From assembly GCA_028673005.1 (NCBI GenBank), contig CM054115.1, positions 1,860,001-1,924,000 on the forward strand: a stretch of 64,000 nt of DNA, given 5' to 3'. Both the position numbers and the translations under genes were made by a program. Of this stretch, positions 1-12,639 are shown piece by piece (position 1 is the first letter of the stretch; each line of letters opens with the position of its first letter). The notes under the pieces were generated by a model. That model did no database searches and was not told where the DNA came from. It worked only from the letters and a program-made list of their open reading frames with translations. The DNA comes from Tanypteryx hageni. Its lineage: Eukaryota > Arthropoda > Insecta > Odonata > Petaluridae.

Positions 1-144
1 TTTGCTAGTTAAGGTCCATCATGCAATAACAGTACTACTGGAGATTAGATCTGCGAACATTCCCTAAATTGCAGGACATATCTCATGGGTGACATATGTG
101 TTACCCCTTCCCCTCTTCTTAGTGTCTGATGTATATAGAAGAAA

Positions 145-340
145 TAACAGCATGCTTTAAGACTCTTTGGACAACAAAGTGCTTAAGAAAACTCGTAAAT
201 ACACCCAGCCAAAGGATAAATTTACTGTGTATGCAGATGCTATGCCCTGGCAACTTTCCTGGGTATTACCCGAGCACCAGCTGACAGAGATCCTGCCATT
301 GATGTAAGAGCTGTCGATTTACTTGGCAGAAGCAGACAGT
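145..340 (+). pseudogene. Retroelement RNase H-like fragment, plus-strand copy
   Basis: Translation around 155-337 gives a run containing VYADAMPWQLSWVLPEH, a TAA stop (just after 300), then ELSIYLAEA. It matches the minus-strand copy at 633-823, with roughly four in five positions agreeing by eye, but in opposite orientation. The ADA(T/M) tripeptide is the first catalytic Asp motif of RNase H-type domains in retroelement polymerases; the rest of the domain is missing. The reading frame is broken by the stop, so this is a relic. Confidence 0.6.
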
Positions 341-412
341 CCTTCTTAATGATGATGATGACGACGATGGGCATGCACACCCTGGCCCAATTTCCCTACT
401 GATTCCTCTCTT

Positions 413-886
413 CTAGTTGTTCCCACTACTACCGGCTACCAGCCAATGTTGAGCCGGTGTGGCATATATTAGGAAGTTCACATGCATATTTTTATACAAT
501 TCAGTTTCAAACAATATACCTTTGCCTTTGGTTAAACAATGCATTACAAATAAATTGTCCGTATAAACCCATAGGGGCCGGTCCACCAGCAGATGTGCTA
601 CTGCTGTGGTGGCTGCCCGCAGGGCATTCTCGGCTTCTTCCAAGTAAATCGGCAGCTCTTCTGTCAATGGCAGGATCTCCGTCAGCTGGTACTTGGGTAA
701 TACCCAGGCAAGTTGCCAGAATGTAGCATCTGCATACACAATAAACTTATCCTTTGGCTGGGCATATTTACTAGTTTTCTTAAACACTTCATTGTCCCAA
801 AAGTCTTGAAGCATGCTGTTACAGGTTTCCCCATCTTTATGCATGGGTTGCGTTCCAGGAAAGTGATGCATAAAGTGAATTCGCAT
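413..886 (-). pseudogene. Retroelement RNase H-like domain, 157-codon open fragment
   Basis: The open frame encodes a 157-residue piece of an RNase H-like domain. Asp53 lies in VYADAT, acidic residues at 84-87 lie in an EEAEN helix-like segment, and Asp110 lies in WVYTDN. Their order and spacing fit the D-E-D catalytic set of RNase H in a reverse-transcribing element. The ADAT form of motif 1 is unusual; I know it from pararetroviral and some retroelement polymerases but do not assign a clade. No reverse transcriptase, protease or integrase is visible beside it. A second, more decayed copy lies inverted at 145-340. It probably belongs to an old insertion in an intron of the host gene. Confidence 0.6.
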
Positions 887-1864
887 AAAAAACCCATATT
901 AACATGTAAAAGATAGAGATATGTTCCACAAGCAATCCTAATTCCCTTCCAAGATGCTCTTCTTTTGCTCCATAACGATGTCTTATGCACTAAATACAAT
1001 CTTAAAACAATTAACACTGTAAATTATACTCGCCAATAAGAGGAAGCAGCCGAGCACAAGTGGTGGCTGTTATTACATAATTGTGGAGGCTTAAAGTGCT
1101 GGAGGGTTGTTTTGGCCCATCACAAGTTCCGCAGATAAGGAGACAAAACTTCTCAAGTGTGCTCAGACAGTATCACTAGAAATCTCCTTCTCATCTCCAC
1201 TCTGCAATATCCTCTCCACTCTCATCTCTTTTACTTTAGTATTAATACACAAAGTATAAGAGATAATGAGAGACTGAATGGTCGCCTTGTGGTGTGGTAG
1301 AGAACTTTCTTGAATTTGTATTGCCCTGGCTACATAATCGCATAAGAGTGAATCAAAGAGGCATAAAAAGAAATTCTAGTAGCAATAAGTTTGTTGCATA
1401 ATAGTGAATTCACCTAAAGCAAACCTGCATAAAGAGAGAGAAACCTGTATTTCTTCTATAAAAGTGCATGATATATCTGATAATATATTCTTGGTTTTCA
1501 CCAATAGGCTTGAACTACAGATAAGAATTATATAAAATATTTGAAATATTTCACAATTTTCCTTAGAATTTTATTTTTGCTGGATTTTTTTAGGATAAAA
1601 ATGTAACATGATGAAACTATCTTATGTCAAAGTATCAATTCTGAGCAAGGCATATTTCAGCCCTTTTTTTCAAAGTTGTATGATGCCTGCCAGAATATTT
1701 CCCCTTTTTCTATATTTTCTGATGTATTAAGGATTTCTAGAGTCAGCATGCATTTGTTTGAGATTACTATTTTCTATCCTTATGGTTTCTTATTTAGGGT
1801 TAACAGTTTTGTGTGAAATGCAGAAGTAAAATTTTTTTAAAATAATTTCTAAAATTCATTTCAG
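887..1864 (+). other. Intron sequence, no feature recognised
   Basis: AT-rich sequence with no coding potential or terminal repeats that I can recognise. The last 40 bases are T/A-rich and end TTTCAG, which serves as the splice acceptor for the exon at 1865. Confidence 0.5.
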
Positions 1865-2045
1865 ATTATTGAATGCAAAGCAGGATCTTTTACTATAATT
1901 ACTGGACGCTTAGACGGTCTCTCAGAATATTTGTGTTCTTTTCCTATAAATCCTACTGAGCATAAACTTCATTGTGATATGTTACATACAGTAGTCAAGT
2001 TGATGATTGCCAAGGAAAAGGAGACCAGAAGATTAGCTTCTAGAG
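1865..2045 (+). CDS. PRKDC: DNA-PKcs-like exon 1 of 4 visible (N-terminal HEAT region)
   Basis: Open stretch of 181 bp bounded by CATTTCAG upstream and GTAAAA downstream. It encodes 60 residues and leaves one base for the next codon (phase 1 donor). The peptide carries GRLDGLSEYLCSF followed by a helix ending EKETRRLASR. I recall human DNA-PKcs having GCLKGLSSLLCNF and a helix ending YAVPSAG at the same place, around residues 190-250. DNA-PKcs is the nuclear PI3K-like kinase recruited by Ku to DNA ends in non-homologous end joining; this part is the N-terminal HEAT solenoid, far from the kinase domain. The frame has no stop and splices in phase to 3561. The preceding exon is not in the window. 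The identification rests on remembered alignment across all four exons. Confidence 0.75.
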
Positions 2046-2089
2046 GTAAAAAATAAAGACTATGTATTTGAAATCTTGTTAGTAAATAT

Positions 2090-2290
2090 TTGGGTTTGGG
2101 TTATATCTGTATATCAAAGATGGCGGATCGCAATGTTACAGTGTCATGTCATGCGTGCAAAAATTTGATTAATAATGAGAACAACATATCCTGCGGGAGC
2201 GCATGTGCCATGATATTTCATGGAAACTGTACCAGATTGTCGGCAAACGAGTTTATGGTCCTTAAGAACAATAGAGCTATCAATTGATCC
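2090..2290 (+). pseudogene. LINE ORF1 fragment with PHD-like zinc finger
   Basis: From the ATGGCGG at about 2120 the frame encodes MADRNVTVSCHACKNLI, then a CG(S/A)C-type pair, FHGNC and a short tail, ending in a stop at 2285-2287. The Cys-x2-Cys...Cys...His-x2-Cys spacing is that of the PHD-like finger at the start of ORF1 proteins of many insect non-LTR retrotransposons. Only the finger remains. It starts just 75 bp after the splice donor of the first exon, so it is an intronic insertion. It may belong to the same element as the endonuclease piece at 2550-2810. Confidence 0.55.
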
Positions 2291-2431
2291 AAATGAGTAA
2301 AATTGTAAATATTTATTTCATACATTAAAATAAAATTACTCAAAACCATAAAAATCGTCACCTGATTTTCGTCGTAAATTCTTTTTGTTTTTCATGGCCA
2401 ATTTTCTCAAGGGCAAATTTCAACAGTTAAA
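2283..2431 (+). repeat. Dispersed repeat, inverted partner at 51427-51573
   Basis: These 149 bp, from ATCCAAATGAG to CAACAGTTAAA, recur almost unchanged in reverse complement at 51427-51573, about 49 kb away. The sequence includes AATCGTCACCTGATTTTCGT and CATGGCCAATTTTCTCAA. No coding potential is seen. It is probably an untranslated piece of a transposable element; the family is unknown. Confidence 0.75.
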
Positions 2432-2549
2432 GATCTATGGAACATAAACCTTTAAATGTGCTTTCCACCAATTAAAAATTCACTCCTTCGGCCTCAGTTG
2501 TGCTGAATAATATTTTCTTTATTCTGAAAATCTTCAAATAAAAATACAG

Positions 2550-2810
2550 ATGATGCTCATTAAATGCCAATTTGATTATCACACTTTTATTTTAACTAGT
2601 CCTGAATACTTGATTCTAGAAGTCAACTCTAATGTACAGAAGCTACTCTACTGTGAGGTCTACTGTCCTCCAAAAATTGGATATTTCTCCGATCTTGAAG
2701 ATGTCCTTATGAACCTTATCCCCACATATGATAATGTTATTATCATGGGAGATTTTAACACTAATCTACTTGCAACTAACTCGGACTTGCAGATTAACAA
2801 TCCAGATTAG
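2550..2810 (+). pseudogene. LINE endonuclease (EEP) fragment
   Basis: The 86-residue open frame holds LYCEVYCPP followed about 30 residues later by IIMGDFNTNL. These are the (V)xYRPP and GDFN motifs of the apurinic-endonuclease-like (EEP) domain of jockey/CR1-type LINEs; GDFN contains catalytic Asp and Asn. The N-terminal catalytic Glu motif and everything after GDFN are absent or unreadable, so only the middle of the domain survives. It lies in the same intron and strand as the PHD-like fragment at 2090-2290. Confidence 0.65.
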
Positions 2811-3560
2811 ATTTGTGGTTCCAAGTGTGTCTGCTGCTGGCCAAAAACTTTAGTTTAATATTAATTCCTCATTTAAGCAAATTTCACCTACCTACAGCTG
2901 TAAAAACTTAATTGAATTAGCCTTGAAGCTTAAATGCCACTGATAAACCCAGTGAACCATCTAAAGATCTCATTGGGCACCTTGGGGACAAATGGTGAGC
3001 ATTTAGAATCTTTGGAAGCCAAAAATACACTTTTACTGATTTCGCTAGGCTTGGAAATTGCTCTGTATCTGACAGAACCTTGATTGTTCTCACTGAATTT
3101 CTCGAGAATCTTCGGACTGATTTGCAAGACAGGTTCTCTGATTTGCAAAATAGGGAATTTCCTGGTTGGATGAGTCATTTTTATGCGAATTAAAATATCT
3201 CAAAGTTTAACTACAAGAAAAATAACAACAGAGCTGATGAATCACAAGGTTTGACATCAGTTCATGTGACATAATGATGAAATTCCTGAAAATTATTCTT
3301 AAGGAGCAACTTATACTTAGAATCTGCTTTTGCCATTTCCCTTTCTCATACTTAGGCAAGTGCTCCTTCAATAGCAGCACTGATCCGATTTGCAAGAAAT
3401 GGCTGCTTGAGCATCATGGATCATGGAGACTTGAGGCTTAAGCAGTTTGCTATTTGAAATATGGTGCAATGCATGGATTATTTATTATAGTTAACTAGTA
3501 TTAATTAGTAAATATTGAATTAATAGGAAATTTTTAACAAAGAATCTGTATTACTTCTAG
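2811..3560 (+). other. Intron sequence, no feature recognised
   Basis: No convincing coding sequence or repeat. It ends in TTACTTCTAG, the splice acceptor for the exon at 3561. Confidence 0.5.
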
Positions 3561-3772
3561 CTGCATTAAATTTGCTGAGCAAGCATGGATCACAAATTTC
3601 TAAGCATTTGATGGAAGAATACAAATGGTGGTGCAAAAAACTTTGGAATTGGGTAAGCTCAGAAAACCCAGATGACTTTAAAGTTGGGCAGACATCCTTG
3701 GACACATTCTATCAAGTAATAGCTGAGGAGTTATTGAGATTGGATCCCAGTATAGCAGAACCAATACTCCAG
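3561..3772 (+). CDS. PRKDC: DNA-PKcs-like exon 2 of 4 visible
   Basis: The 212 bp open stretch lies between TTACTTCTAG and GTAATG. With the single base carried over from 2045 it reads 71 codons without a stop and ends exactly on a codon (CAG, phase 0 donor). The peptide contains ALNLLSKHGSQISKHLMEEY, then WVSSENPDDFKVGQTSL and IAEELLRLDPSIAEPILQ. Human DNA-PKcs, as I recall it, has LRLFALHASQFSTCLLDNY in the same position, followed by a similar paired-helix repeat. This continues the N-terminal HEAT solenoid. The following intron is 35,636 bp long and holds the giant satellite, so correct splicing from here must jump to 39409. Confidence 0.75.
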
Positions 3773-4374
3773 GTAATGTGTTAATTTCTTTTTCATATTT
3801 GTTCACTTGATTTAATTATTTGTAGATAATCCAAAATTAGCCATCATTAGACCTATTACATTGGTTTTTGTAATGCTGCATCCAGACTGCTCGAAATTGT
3901 GCTCATTTTCAAGCTCAGACTACTTGCTGTGCTCATCATTCTCATAGCTGCCCTGTTCAGACTGCTCGTGATGTTCTGAGCTCACACTGTTTTTTGTGTG
4001 TCTCTAGTTACATAACATAGCATGGGGTAATTCAAATATTTCCAAAATGAGTGATGAAGATGTCAAAATCATGAGTACTGCATTTATTAACAACTTTTAT
4101 ATTAACTTCATATTTATAAATAGCTACTGCTTACATATATAGAATATGATAGGATATCTATACTGTATAGCTGCTTCTTACTTATGATATGTCATATATC
4201 ATACTAGTAAAAGATGCTTGCATTCTGCAAGCATTTCATATCACTTTGATTATTTTAAATGATAATATTTTTTTAAATTCCAAAGTTTGCACCTCTGCAC
4301 TGAATTTTGTTCTTTCCTTATCGGACAATATTGGAGTAAAAGTGATCCCTAAAACTTGCAATTTTAAGAATATT

Positions 4375-4470
4375 ACTGTATATACTTATGTATAGGTCAA
4401 AGTTTTAAGACCAAATTTTTAGCGAAAAACTTGGGGGTTGACTTATACACAAGAAATATTTTTGATAAGT
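4375..4470. repeat. Small DNA-transposon-like repeat with inverted TATAA ends
   Basis: The segment starts with CTGTATATACTTATGTATAG and ends near GGGGGTTGACTTATACAC, so the two ends are imperfect inverted repeats. The same kind of sequence appears in reverse complement around 45330-45420. It looks like a short non-autonomous DNA element; I cannot name the family. It ends immediately before the TTAA of the piggyBac at 4471. Confidence 0.4.
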
Positions 4471-6620
4471 TTAACCCTTTTACTGTGGCCCAGCCGATCT
4501 ATCAGCCCATTCAACTAATGCAAAAACTGCGGAGGGCTGATCTATCAGCCGTGTTTCTCTTCGCTCCAATAATCCACTGAGCAAGGTCTGGATGATATGA
4601 GTCATGAAACCTTCTTTATCTGTGGTGTATACTCTTTTAGATAATAACAGACCCAATACTTATTCCCGACCTAAGACTTTTTTATCATTTTTTTCTTTCC
4701 ACTCTGCACTGTCATAAGTAGCATGGTTTATCGTGGAGCGTTTACTTGTGCGTGGTTTATCGTGGAGCGTTCACTTGTGTAGAGTTATTTGTGTTCTCCT
4801 CATTTAGTGGTATTCCTAAGGTTTGCTGGAAAGTTCTGTAATCTTCATATTATCTCATAACAGGTAAAGAATAATGTTTCTTTTTGAGTGATTACATGTT
4901 TTCACTGACTAAACAAAATAATATAGTCGTGGAAATATTTTGAGTATCGATTGTGCTTCATGTTGTACAAAGATTTTGATCATTACAAAAATAAAAAATT
5001 ACTTTATATCATTTCCGTAATATAAATTGCTTGATATTATGCTAAATTTATTTTAAAACATCAAATTATGTTTTAGGGAAATATTTCAGGGTACGTTATG
5101 TGTAAGTGTATGAAAACAGAAGATATCCAGGATATGATATTTGACTGATTTTAGTAGGGACAGTGAATTACAGTCGCTATTTTAACTTGTTTTTCACTGC
5201 CACACTTCTGAATTCAATAGTATGGGAAATGAATAGGTATGCTAAGAAATTCTTTATGATGAATAAAAATCTGTCGGCAAAGTCTCAGGCAAGGGATTGG
5301 AAAAATATTGATTTACCTGAACTGAAAGGCTTCATTGCATGTTTATTGAATATGGGCATACATAAATGGCCAACAATAGAATCCTATTGGTTCACCAAAA
5401 GTTCTCAGTACATAGGTTGGTTCCATGAAATGTTCTCAAGAGACCGTTTTCTCCTAATCCTGAAATTCTTCTACTTAGCCAACACAGAAAGTCTTCCGAG
5501 ACCTGGAGAACCTGGATATGGTCCATGTGCTAAGGTATAACCTCTCATAGATCATGCTAACGTACTGTTCAGGCATCATTACACTCTCCATGAACAATTA
5601 AGTGCTGTTGAGAGTTTAGTTGGCACCAAGAATCGTACACAATTATTATAATACATACCCAGCAAGTGTCACCATTGCTGGGGTATAAAATTTTGGATGT
5701 TGTGTGATTCCGTGGTATGCTATTGTCTAGGATTTTTTGTAAATAAAGAGGCAAAAAACAATCGGAAATAAGCCAAAATTGGAAAACTGGCATATACTGT
5801 TGTAATGAAATTACTGAGCATGAAGAATTACCTCTCCAAGGGTTATCATATTTTTTGCATAATTTTTTCATGTCAGTACCATTGGTGAACAGAATGTATG
5901 AACTGGGAACGTATGTTACTAGAACCATCTGAAGAAACAGAAAATATCTTCTAAAGGAAATAAAAAGGATATTTGAAGTAGGGGAGCAGAAGTATTTTCG
6001 TCGTGGCCCTATGCTTGCTGCTGCAGTTAGGGAGAAGATCTCAACGATTTCCTATTCTACTGCTATCTACTAAGTGCAAAGGAGAGTGTTCCAATATTCT
6101 TTGCGGTCAGGTAAAGGAAGTGGAGAAGCCTTCCATTATAGAATCATATAATAAATTGATGTGAGGAATTGATACAGCTGATATGATGCTTTACTGTTAC
6201 CTGGACAAGCGACATACCGTAAAGTATTGGAAAAAAATGTGTTTCAACATATTTTCTTGTATGGTCCTCAATAGCTGCATTATTTATAAGAAAAACCTTC
6301 CCTCAGGGAAAAAGCAATTTCTTGCCTATTATTCAATATAAACATTATTGAAGAACTTTCAAATGAGTGGTTACAGGAGAAGAATCTCGGAAATCAGTGG
6401 CACAGGATGACAAAGTGCTCATAAAATTACCTTAAAATAAAGAAAAAGACTGCTGGGTATGTAGTAGACGAGGAAAGAACCAGAAAGGCAAAAGAAAAAT
6501 GCCGAGAATGCAGAAAAATGGATGAAAAACATAATATAAGAGTTAAAGCTTTGTAATGTAATATACTTTATTGTAACATTTGCAGTGTTATTGTCGCTCT
6601 GTTTACCTTTCACATCCTTT
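4471..6620 (+). mobile_element. Decayed piggyBac-like DNA transposon, left end present
   Basis: The left end is TTAACCCTTTTACTGTGGCC at 4471. A pair of GCCGATCTATCAGCC / GGCTGATCTATCAGCC motifs follows within 85 bp, typical of TTAA-targeting piggyBac ends with subterminal repeats. A transposase relic on the same strand follows from 5163. No matching right end (reverse complement ending GGGTTAA) is visible before the satellite at 7016, so the right end was lost. A related left end lies at 42419. Confidence 0.65.
5163..6620 (+). pseudogene. piggyBac-type transposase relic
   Basis: The first 125 codons are open. They include ETNRYA-like NRYAKKFF, ELKGFIACLLNMGIHKWP, then SRDRFLLILKFFYLAN, the N-terminal part of the piggyBac DDE domain. 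Beyond the stop near 5540 the homology continues with frameshifts and stops: ESLVGTKNRTQLLQYIPSK and WGIKFWMLCDS around 5600-5710, STKCKGECSNILCG around 6060-6115, GIDTADMM and RHTVKYWKKM around 6170-6240, and a Cys-rich KEKCRECRKM segment near 6500-6530. Domain order is therefore nearly complete to the C-terminal zinc finger. The number of lesions shows an old, dead copy. Confidence 0.8.
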
Positions 6621-7015
6621 CCTTCCACGTTCACATTTTCCCTCACCGAGATATTGTACTACGTACCCATACCTACATATTACAGGAATTTGAAACTTAT
6701 AAAATATTACGCTTCCCACTGGGTTGGATTGGATAGGGGATGTCTTGGTTTTCCTACCACGTTCATATTTACACTCTCTGAGAGATGGTTCCTCTTCCGA
6801 AAATGTGCATAACAGTTCCTAGCACCACATAGTACATCTTTCTGCTGATATATCATCAATTTCGGCGCCACCTATTCTCCGCAGTCCAATGTCAATTTTG
6901 TTCCCTGTTCTCCTTTACAAGGATAGCTTCTGAGTGAGCGCCAGGATGAAATACAAAATCTATCCAAAGTCATTTGATCTATTACAAAGGTGTATACGAT
7001 GTAACAACTTTTGAT
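6621..7015. other. Left flank of the satellite, nothing recognised
   Basis: About 400 bp between the piggyBac relic and the satellite. No domain or terminal repeat is recognised. The last 25 bases (ACAACTTTTGATGTTTTCGT) resemble degraded satellite units, so the array may fade out here rather than start sharply. Confidence 0.4.
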
Positions 7016-7532
7016 GTTTTCGTCATTCCACTTTTCGTCATTCCACTTTTCTTCATTCCACTTTTTGTCATTCCACTTTTTGTCATTCCACTTTTTGTCA
7101 TTCCACTTTTTGTCATTCCACTTTTTGTCATTTCACTCTTTGTCATTCCACTTTTCTTCATTCCACTTTTCTTCATTCCACTTTTCTTCATTCCACTTTT
7201 TGTCATTTCACATTTCTTCATTCCACTTTTTGTCATTCCACTTTTCTTCATTCCACTTTTCTTCATTCCACTTTTCTACATTCCACTTTTCGTCATTCCA
7301 CTTTTTGTCATTCCACTTTTTGTACTTCCACTTTTCGTCATTCCACTTTTCGTCATTCCACTTTTCTTCATTCCACTTTTCATCATACCACTTTTCTTCA
7401 TTCCACTTTTCTTCATTCCACTTTTCATCATTCCACTTTTCGTTATTCCACTCTTTGTCATTCCACTTTACGTCATTCCACTTTTCTTCATTCCCCTTTT
7501 TTTTCCACTTTTTTTATTCCACTTTTTTTATT

Positions 7533-7790
7533 CCACTTTTCTTCATTCCACATTTCTTCATTCCACATTTCTTCATTCCACATTTCTTCATTCCACATTT
7601 CTTCATTCTACTTTTGTCATTCCACATTTCTTCATTCCACATTTCTTCATTCCACATTTCTTCATTCCACATTTCTTCATTCCACATTTCTTCATTCCAC
7701 ATTTCTTCATTCCACATTTCTTCATTCCACATTTCTTCATTCCACATTTCTTCATTCCACATTTCTTCATTCCACTTTTATTCATTCCAC
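7533..7790 (+). repeat. Homogeneous ATTCCACATTTCTTC sub-block
   Basis: Around fifteen nearly identical units of the variant ATTCCACATTTCTTC occur in a row, broken once by a short unit near 7610. Elsewhere this variant is scattered singly. A local run of one variant points to recent local amplification. Comparable runs of 10, 10 and 11 units lie at 26703-26852, 30447-30596 and 37466-37630. Confidence 0.85.
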
Positions 7791-10700
7791 ATTTCGTCAT
7801 TCCACTTTTTGTCATTCCACTTTTCGCCATTCCACTTTTCGTCATTCCACTTTTCGTCATTCCACTTTTCTTCATTCCACTTTTTGTCATTCCACTTTTT
7901 GTCATCCACTTTTCATCATTCCACTTTTTGTCATTCCACTTTTTGTCATTCCACTTTTTGTCATTTCACTCTTTGTCATTCCACTTTTCTTCATTCCACT
8001 TTTCTTCATTCCACTTTTCTTCATTCCACTTTTCTTCATTCCACTTTTCTTCATTCCACTTTTTGTCATTCCACTTTTCGTCATTCCACTTTTCTTCATT
8101 CCACTTTTTGTAATTCCACTTTTCATCATTCCACTTTTCGCCATTCCACTTTTCTTCATTCCACTTTTCTTCATTCCACTTTTCATCATTCCACTTTTCG
8201 TTATTCCACTCTTTGTCATTCCACTTTACGTCATTCCACTTCTTTATTCCACATTTTCTCAATCCACTCATTGTCATTCCACTTTTTGTCATTCCACATT
8301 TCGCCATTCCACTTTTCGTCATTCCACTTTTCTTCATTCCACTTTTCTTCATTCCACTTTTCTTCATTCCACTTTTCTTCATTCCACTTTTTGTCATTCC
8401 ACTTTTTGTCATTCCACTTTTTGTCATTCCACTTTTTGTCATTCCACTTTTTGTCATTCCACTTTTTGTCATTCCACTTTTTGTCATTTCACTCTTTGTC
8501 ATTCCACTTTTCTTCATTCCACTTTTTGTCATTTCACATTTCGTCATTCCACTTTTATTCATTCCACATTTCGTCATTCCACTTTTTGTCATTCCACTTT
8601 TCGCCATTCCACTTTTTGTCATTCCACTTTTCGTCATTCCACTTTTCTTCATTCCACTTTTTGTCATTCCACTTTTTGTCATTCCACTTTTTGTCATTCC
8701 ACTTTTCGTCATTCCACTTTTTGTCATTCCACTTTTTGTAATTCCACTTTTCTTCATTCCACTTTTTGTCATTCCACTTTTTGTCATTCCACTTTTTGTC
8801 ATTCCACTTTTCGCCATTCCACTTTTCGTCATTCCACTTTTCGTCATTCCACTTTTCGTCATTCCACTTTTCTTCATTCCACTTTTTGTCATTCCACTTT
8901 TTGTCATTCCACTTTTTGTCATTCCACTTTTTGTCATTCCACTTTTTGTCATTCCACTTTTCGTCATTCCACTTTTCTTCATTCCACTTTTTGTAATTCC
9001 ACTTTTCGCCATTCCACTTTTCGCCATTCCACTTTTCGCCATTCCACTTTTCTTCATTCCACTTTTCATCATTCCACTTTTCATCATTCCACTTTTCGTT
9101 ATTCCACTCTTTGTCATTCCACTTTACGTCATTCCACTTTACGTCATTCCACTTTTCGTCATTCCACTTTTTGTCATTCCACATTTCGCCATTCCACTTT
9201 TCGTCATTCCATTTTTCGTCATTCCACTTTTCTTCATTCCACTTTTTGTCATTCCACTTTTTGTCATTCCACTTTTCATCATTCCACTTTTTGTCATTCC
9301 ACTTTTTGTCATTCCACTTTTTGTCATTTCACTCTTTGTCATTCCACTTTTCTTCATTCCACTTTTCTTCATTCCACTTTTCTTCATTCCACTTTTCGTC
9401 ATTCCACTTTTCTTCATTCCACTTTTTGTCATTCCACTTTTCGTCATTCCACTTTTCTTCATTCCACTTTTCGTCATTCCACTTTTTGTCATTCCACTTT
9501 TTGTAATTCCACTTTTCATCATTCCACTTTTCGCCATTCCACTTTTCTTCATTCCACTTTTCATCATTCCACTTTTATTTTATTCCACTTTTCTTCATTC
9601 CACTTTTCTTTATTCCACTTTTTGTCATTCCACTTTTTGTAATTCCACTTTTCGCCATTCCACTTTTCGCCATTCCACTTTTCTTCATTCCACTTTTTGT
9701 CATTCCACTTTTCGTCATTCCACTTTTCTTCATTCCACTTTTCGTCATTCCACTTTTTGTCATTCCACTTTTTGTAATTCCACTTTTCATCATTCCACTT
9801 TTCGCCATTCCACTTTTCTTCATTCCACTTTTCGCCATTCCACTTTTCGCCATTCCACTTTTCTTCATTCCACTTTTCATCATACCACTTTTCTTCATTC
9901 CACTTTTCTTCATTCCACTTTTCATCATTCCACTTTTCGTTATTCCACTCTTTGTCATTCCACTTTACGTCATTCCACTTTACGTCATTCCACTTTTCGT
10001 CATTCCACTTTTTGTCATTCCACATTTCGCCATTCCACTTTTCGTCATTACATTTTTCGTCATTCCACTTTTCTTCATTCCACTTTTTGTCATTCCACTT
10101 TTTGTCATTCCACTTTTTGTCATTCCACTTTTCGTCATTCCACTTTTCGTCATTCCACTTTTTGTTATTCCACTTTTTGTTATTCCACTCTTTGTCATTC
10201 CACTTTTTGTCATTTCACTCTTTGTCATTCCACTTTTCTTCATTCCACTTTTCTTCATTCCACTTTTCTTCATTCCACTTTTCTTCATTCCACTTTTCTT
10301 CATTCCACTTTTTGTCATTCCACTTTTCGTCATTCCACTTTTCTTCATTCCACTTTTCTTCATTCCACTTTTTGTCATTCCACTTTTTGTAATTCCCCTT
10401 TTCATCATTCCACTTTTCGTCATTCCACTTTTTGTCTTTCCACTTTTTGTAATTCCACTTTTCTTCATTCCACTTTTCGTCATTCCACTTTTCGCCATTC
10501 CACTTTTCTTCATTCCACTTTTCATCATTCCACTTTTCGTTATTCCACTCTTTGTCATTCCACTTTACGTCATTCCACTTTACGTCATTCCACTTTTCGT
10601 CATTCCACTTTTTGTCATTCCACATTTCGCCATTCCACTTTTCGTCATTCCATTTTTCGTCATTCCACTTTTCTTCATTCCACTTTACGTCATTCCACTT

Positions 10701-12639
10701 TTCGTCATTCCACTTTTTGTCATTCCACATTTCGCCATTCCACTTTTCGTCATTCCATTTTTCGTCATTCCACTTTTCTTCATTCCACTTTTCTTCATTC
10801 CACTTTTTGTCATTCCACTTTTCGTCATTCCACTTTTCGTCATTCCACTTTTCTTCATTCCACTTTTCTTCATTCCACTTTTTGTCATTCCACTTTTTGT
10901 AATTCCACTTTTCTTCATTCCACTTTTTGTCATTCCACTTTTTGTAATTCCACTTTTTGCCATTCAACTTTTCTTCATTCCACTTTTCTTCATTCCACTT
11001 TTCGTCATTCCATTTTTCGTCATTCCACTTTTCTTCATTCCACTTTTCTTCATTCCACTTTTTGTCATTCCACTTTTTGTAATTCCACTTTTCATCATTC
11101 CACTTTTCGTCATTCCACTTTTCGTCATTCCACTTTTTGTCTTTCCACTTTTTGTAATTCCACTTTTCTTCATTCCACTTTTCGTCATTCAACTTTTCGC
11201 CATTCCACTTTTCGCCATTCCACTTTTCTTCATTCCACTTTTCATCATTCCACTTTTTGTCATTCCACTTTTTGTCATTCCACTTTTTGTCATTTCACTC
11301 TTTGTCATTCCACTTTTCTTCATTCCACTTTTCTTCATTCCACTTTTCTTCATTCCACTTTTCGTCATTCCACTTTTCTTCATTCCACTTTTTGTCATTC
11401 CACTTTTCGTCATTCCACTTTTCTTCATTCCACTTTTCGTCATTCCACTTTTTGTCATTCCACTTTTTGTAATTCCACTTTTCATCATTCCACTTTTCGC
11501 CATTCCACTTTTCTTCATTCCACTTTTCATCATTCCACTTTTATTTTATTCCACTTTTCGTCATTCCACTTTTCTTCATTCCACTTTTTGTCATTCCACT
11601 TTTCGTCATTCCACTTTTCTTCATTCCACTTTTCGTCATTCCACTTTTTGTCATTCCACTCTTTGTCATTCCACTTTACGTCATTCCACTTTTTGTCATT
11701 CCACATTTCGCCATTCCACTTTTCGTCATTCCATTTTTCGTCATTCCACTTTTTGTCATTCCATTTTTTGTCATTTTACTCTTTGTCATTCCACTTTTCT
11801 TCATTCCACTTTTCGTCATTCCATTTTTCGTCATTCCACTTTACGTCATTCCACTTTTTGTCATTCCACATTTCTTCATTCCACTTTTTGTCATTCCACT
11901 TTTCGTCATTCCATTTTTCGTCATTCCACTTTTCTTCATTCCACTTTTTGTCATTCCACTTTTTGTCATTTCACTCTTTGTCATTCCACTTTTCTTCATT
12001 CCACTTTTTGTCATTCCACTTTTTGTCATTCCACTTTTCATCATTCCACTTTTTGTCATTCCACTTTTTGTCATTTCACTCTTTGTCATTCCACTTTTCT
12101 TCATTCCACTTTTCTTCATTCCACTTTTCTTCATTCCACTTTTCGTCATTCCACTTTTCTTCATTTCACTTTTTGTCATTCCACTTTTCGTCATTCCACT
12201 TTTCTTCATTCCACTTTTCGTCATTCCACTTTTTGTCATTCCACCTTTTGTAATTCCACTTTTCATCATTCCACTTTTCTTCATTCCACTTTTCTTTATT
12301 CCACTTTTTGTCATTCCACTTTTTGTAATTCCACTTTTCATCATTCCACTTTTCTTCATTCCACTTTTCTTTATTCCACTTTTCATCATTCCACTTTTTG
12401 TCATTCCACTTTTTGTCATTTCACTCTTTGTCATTTCACTCTTTGTCATTCCACTTTTCTTCATTCCACTTTTCTTCATTCCACTTTTCTTCATTCCACT
12501 TTTCGTCATTCCACTTTTCTTCATTTCACTTTTTGTCATTCCACTTTTCGTCATTCCACTTTTCTTCATTCCACTTTTCTTCATTCCACTTTTCGTCATT
12601 CCACTTTTCTTCATTCCACTTTTCGTCATTCCACTTTTT

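Noticed and set aside
4189..4395. 68-codon open frame upstream of the piggyBac.
   Set aside because: AT-rich, hydrophobic by composition only, ends inside a small repeat.
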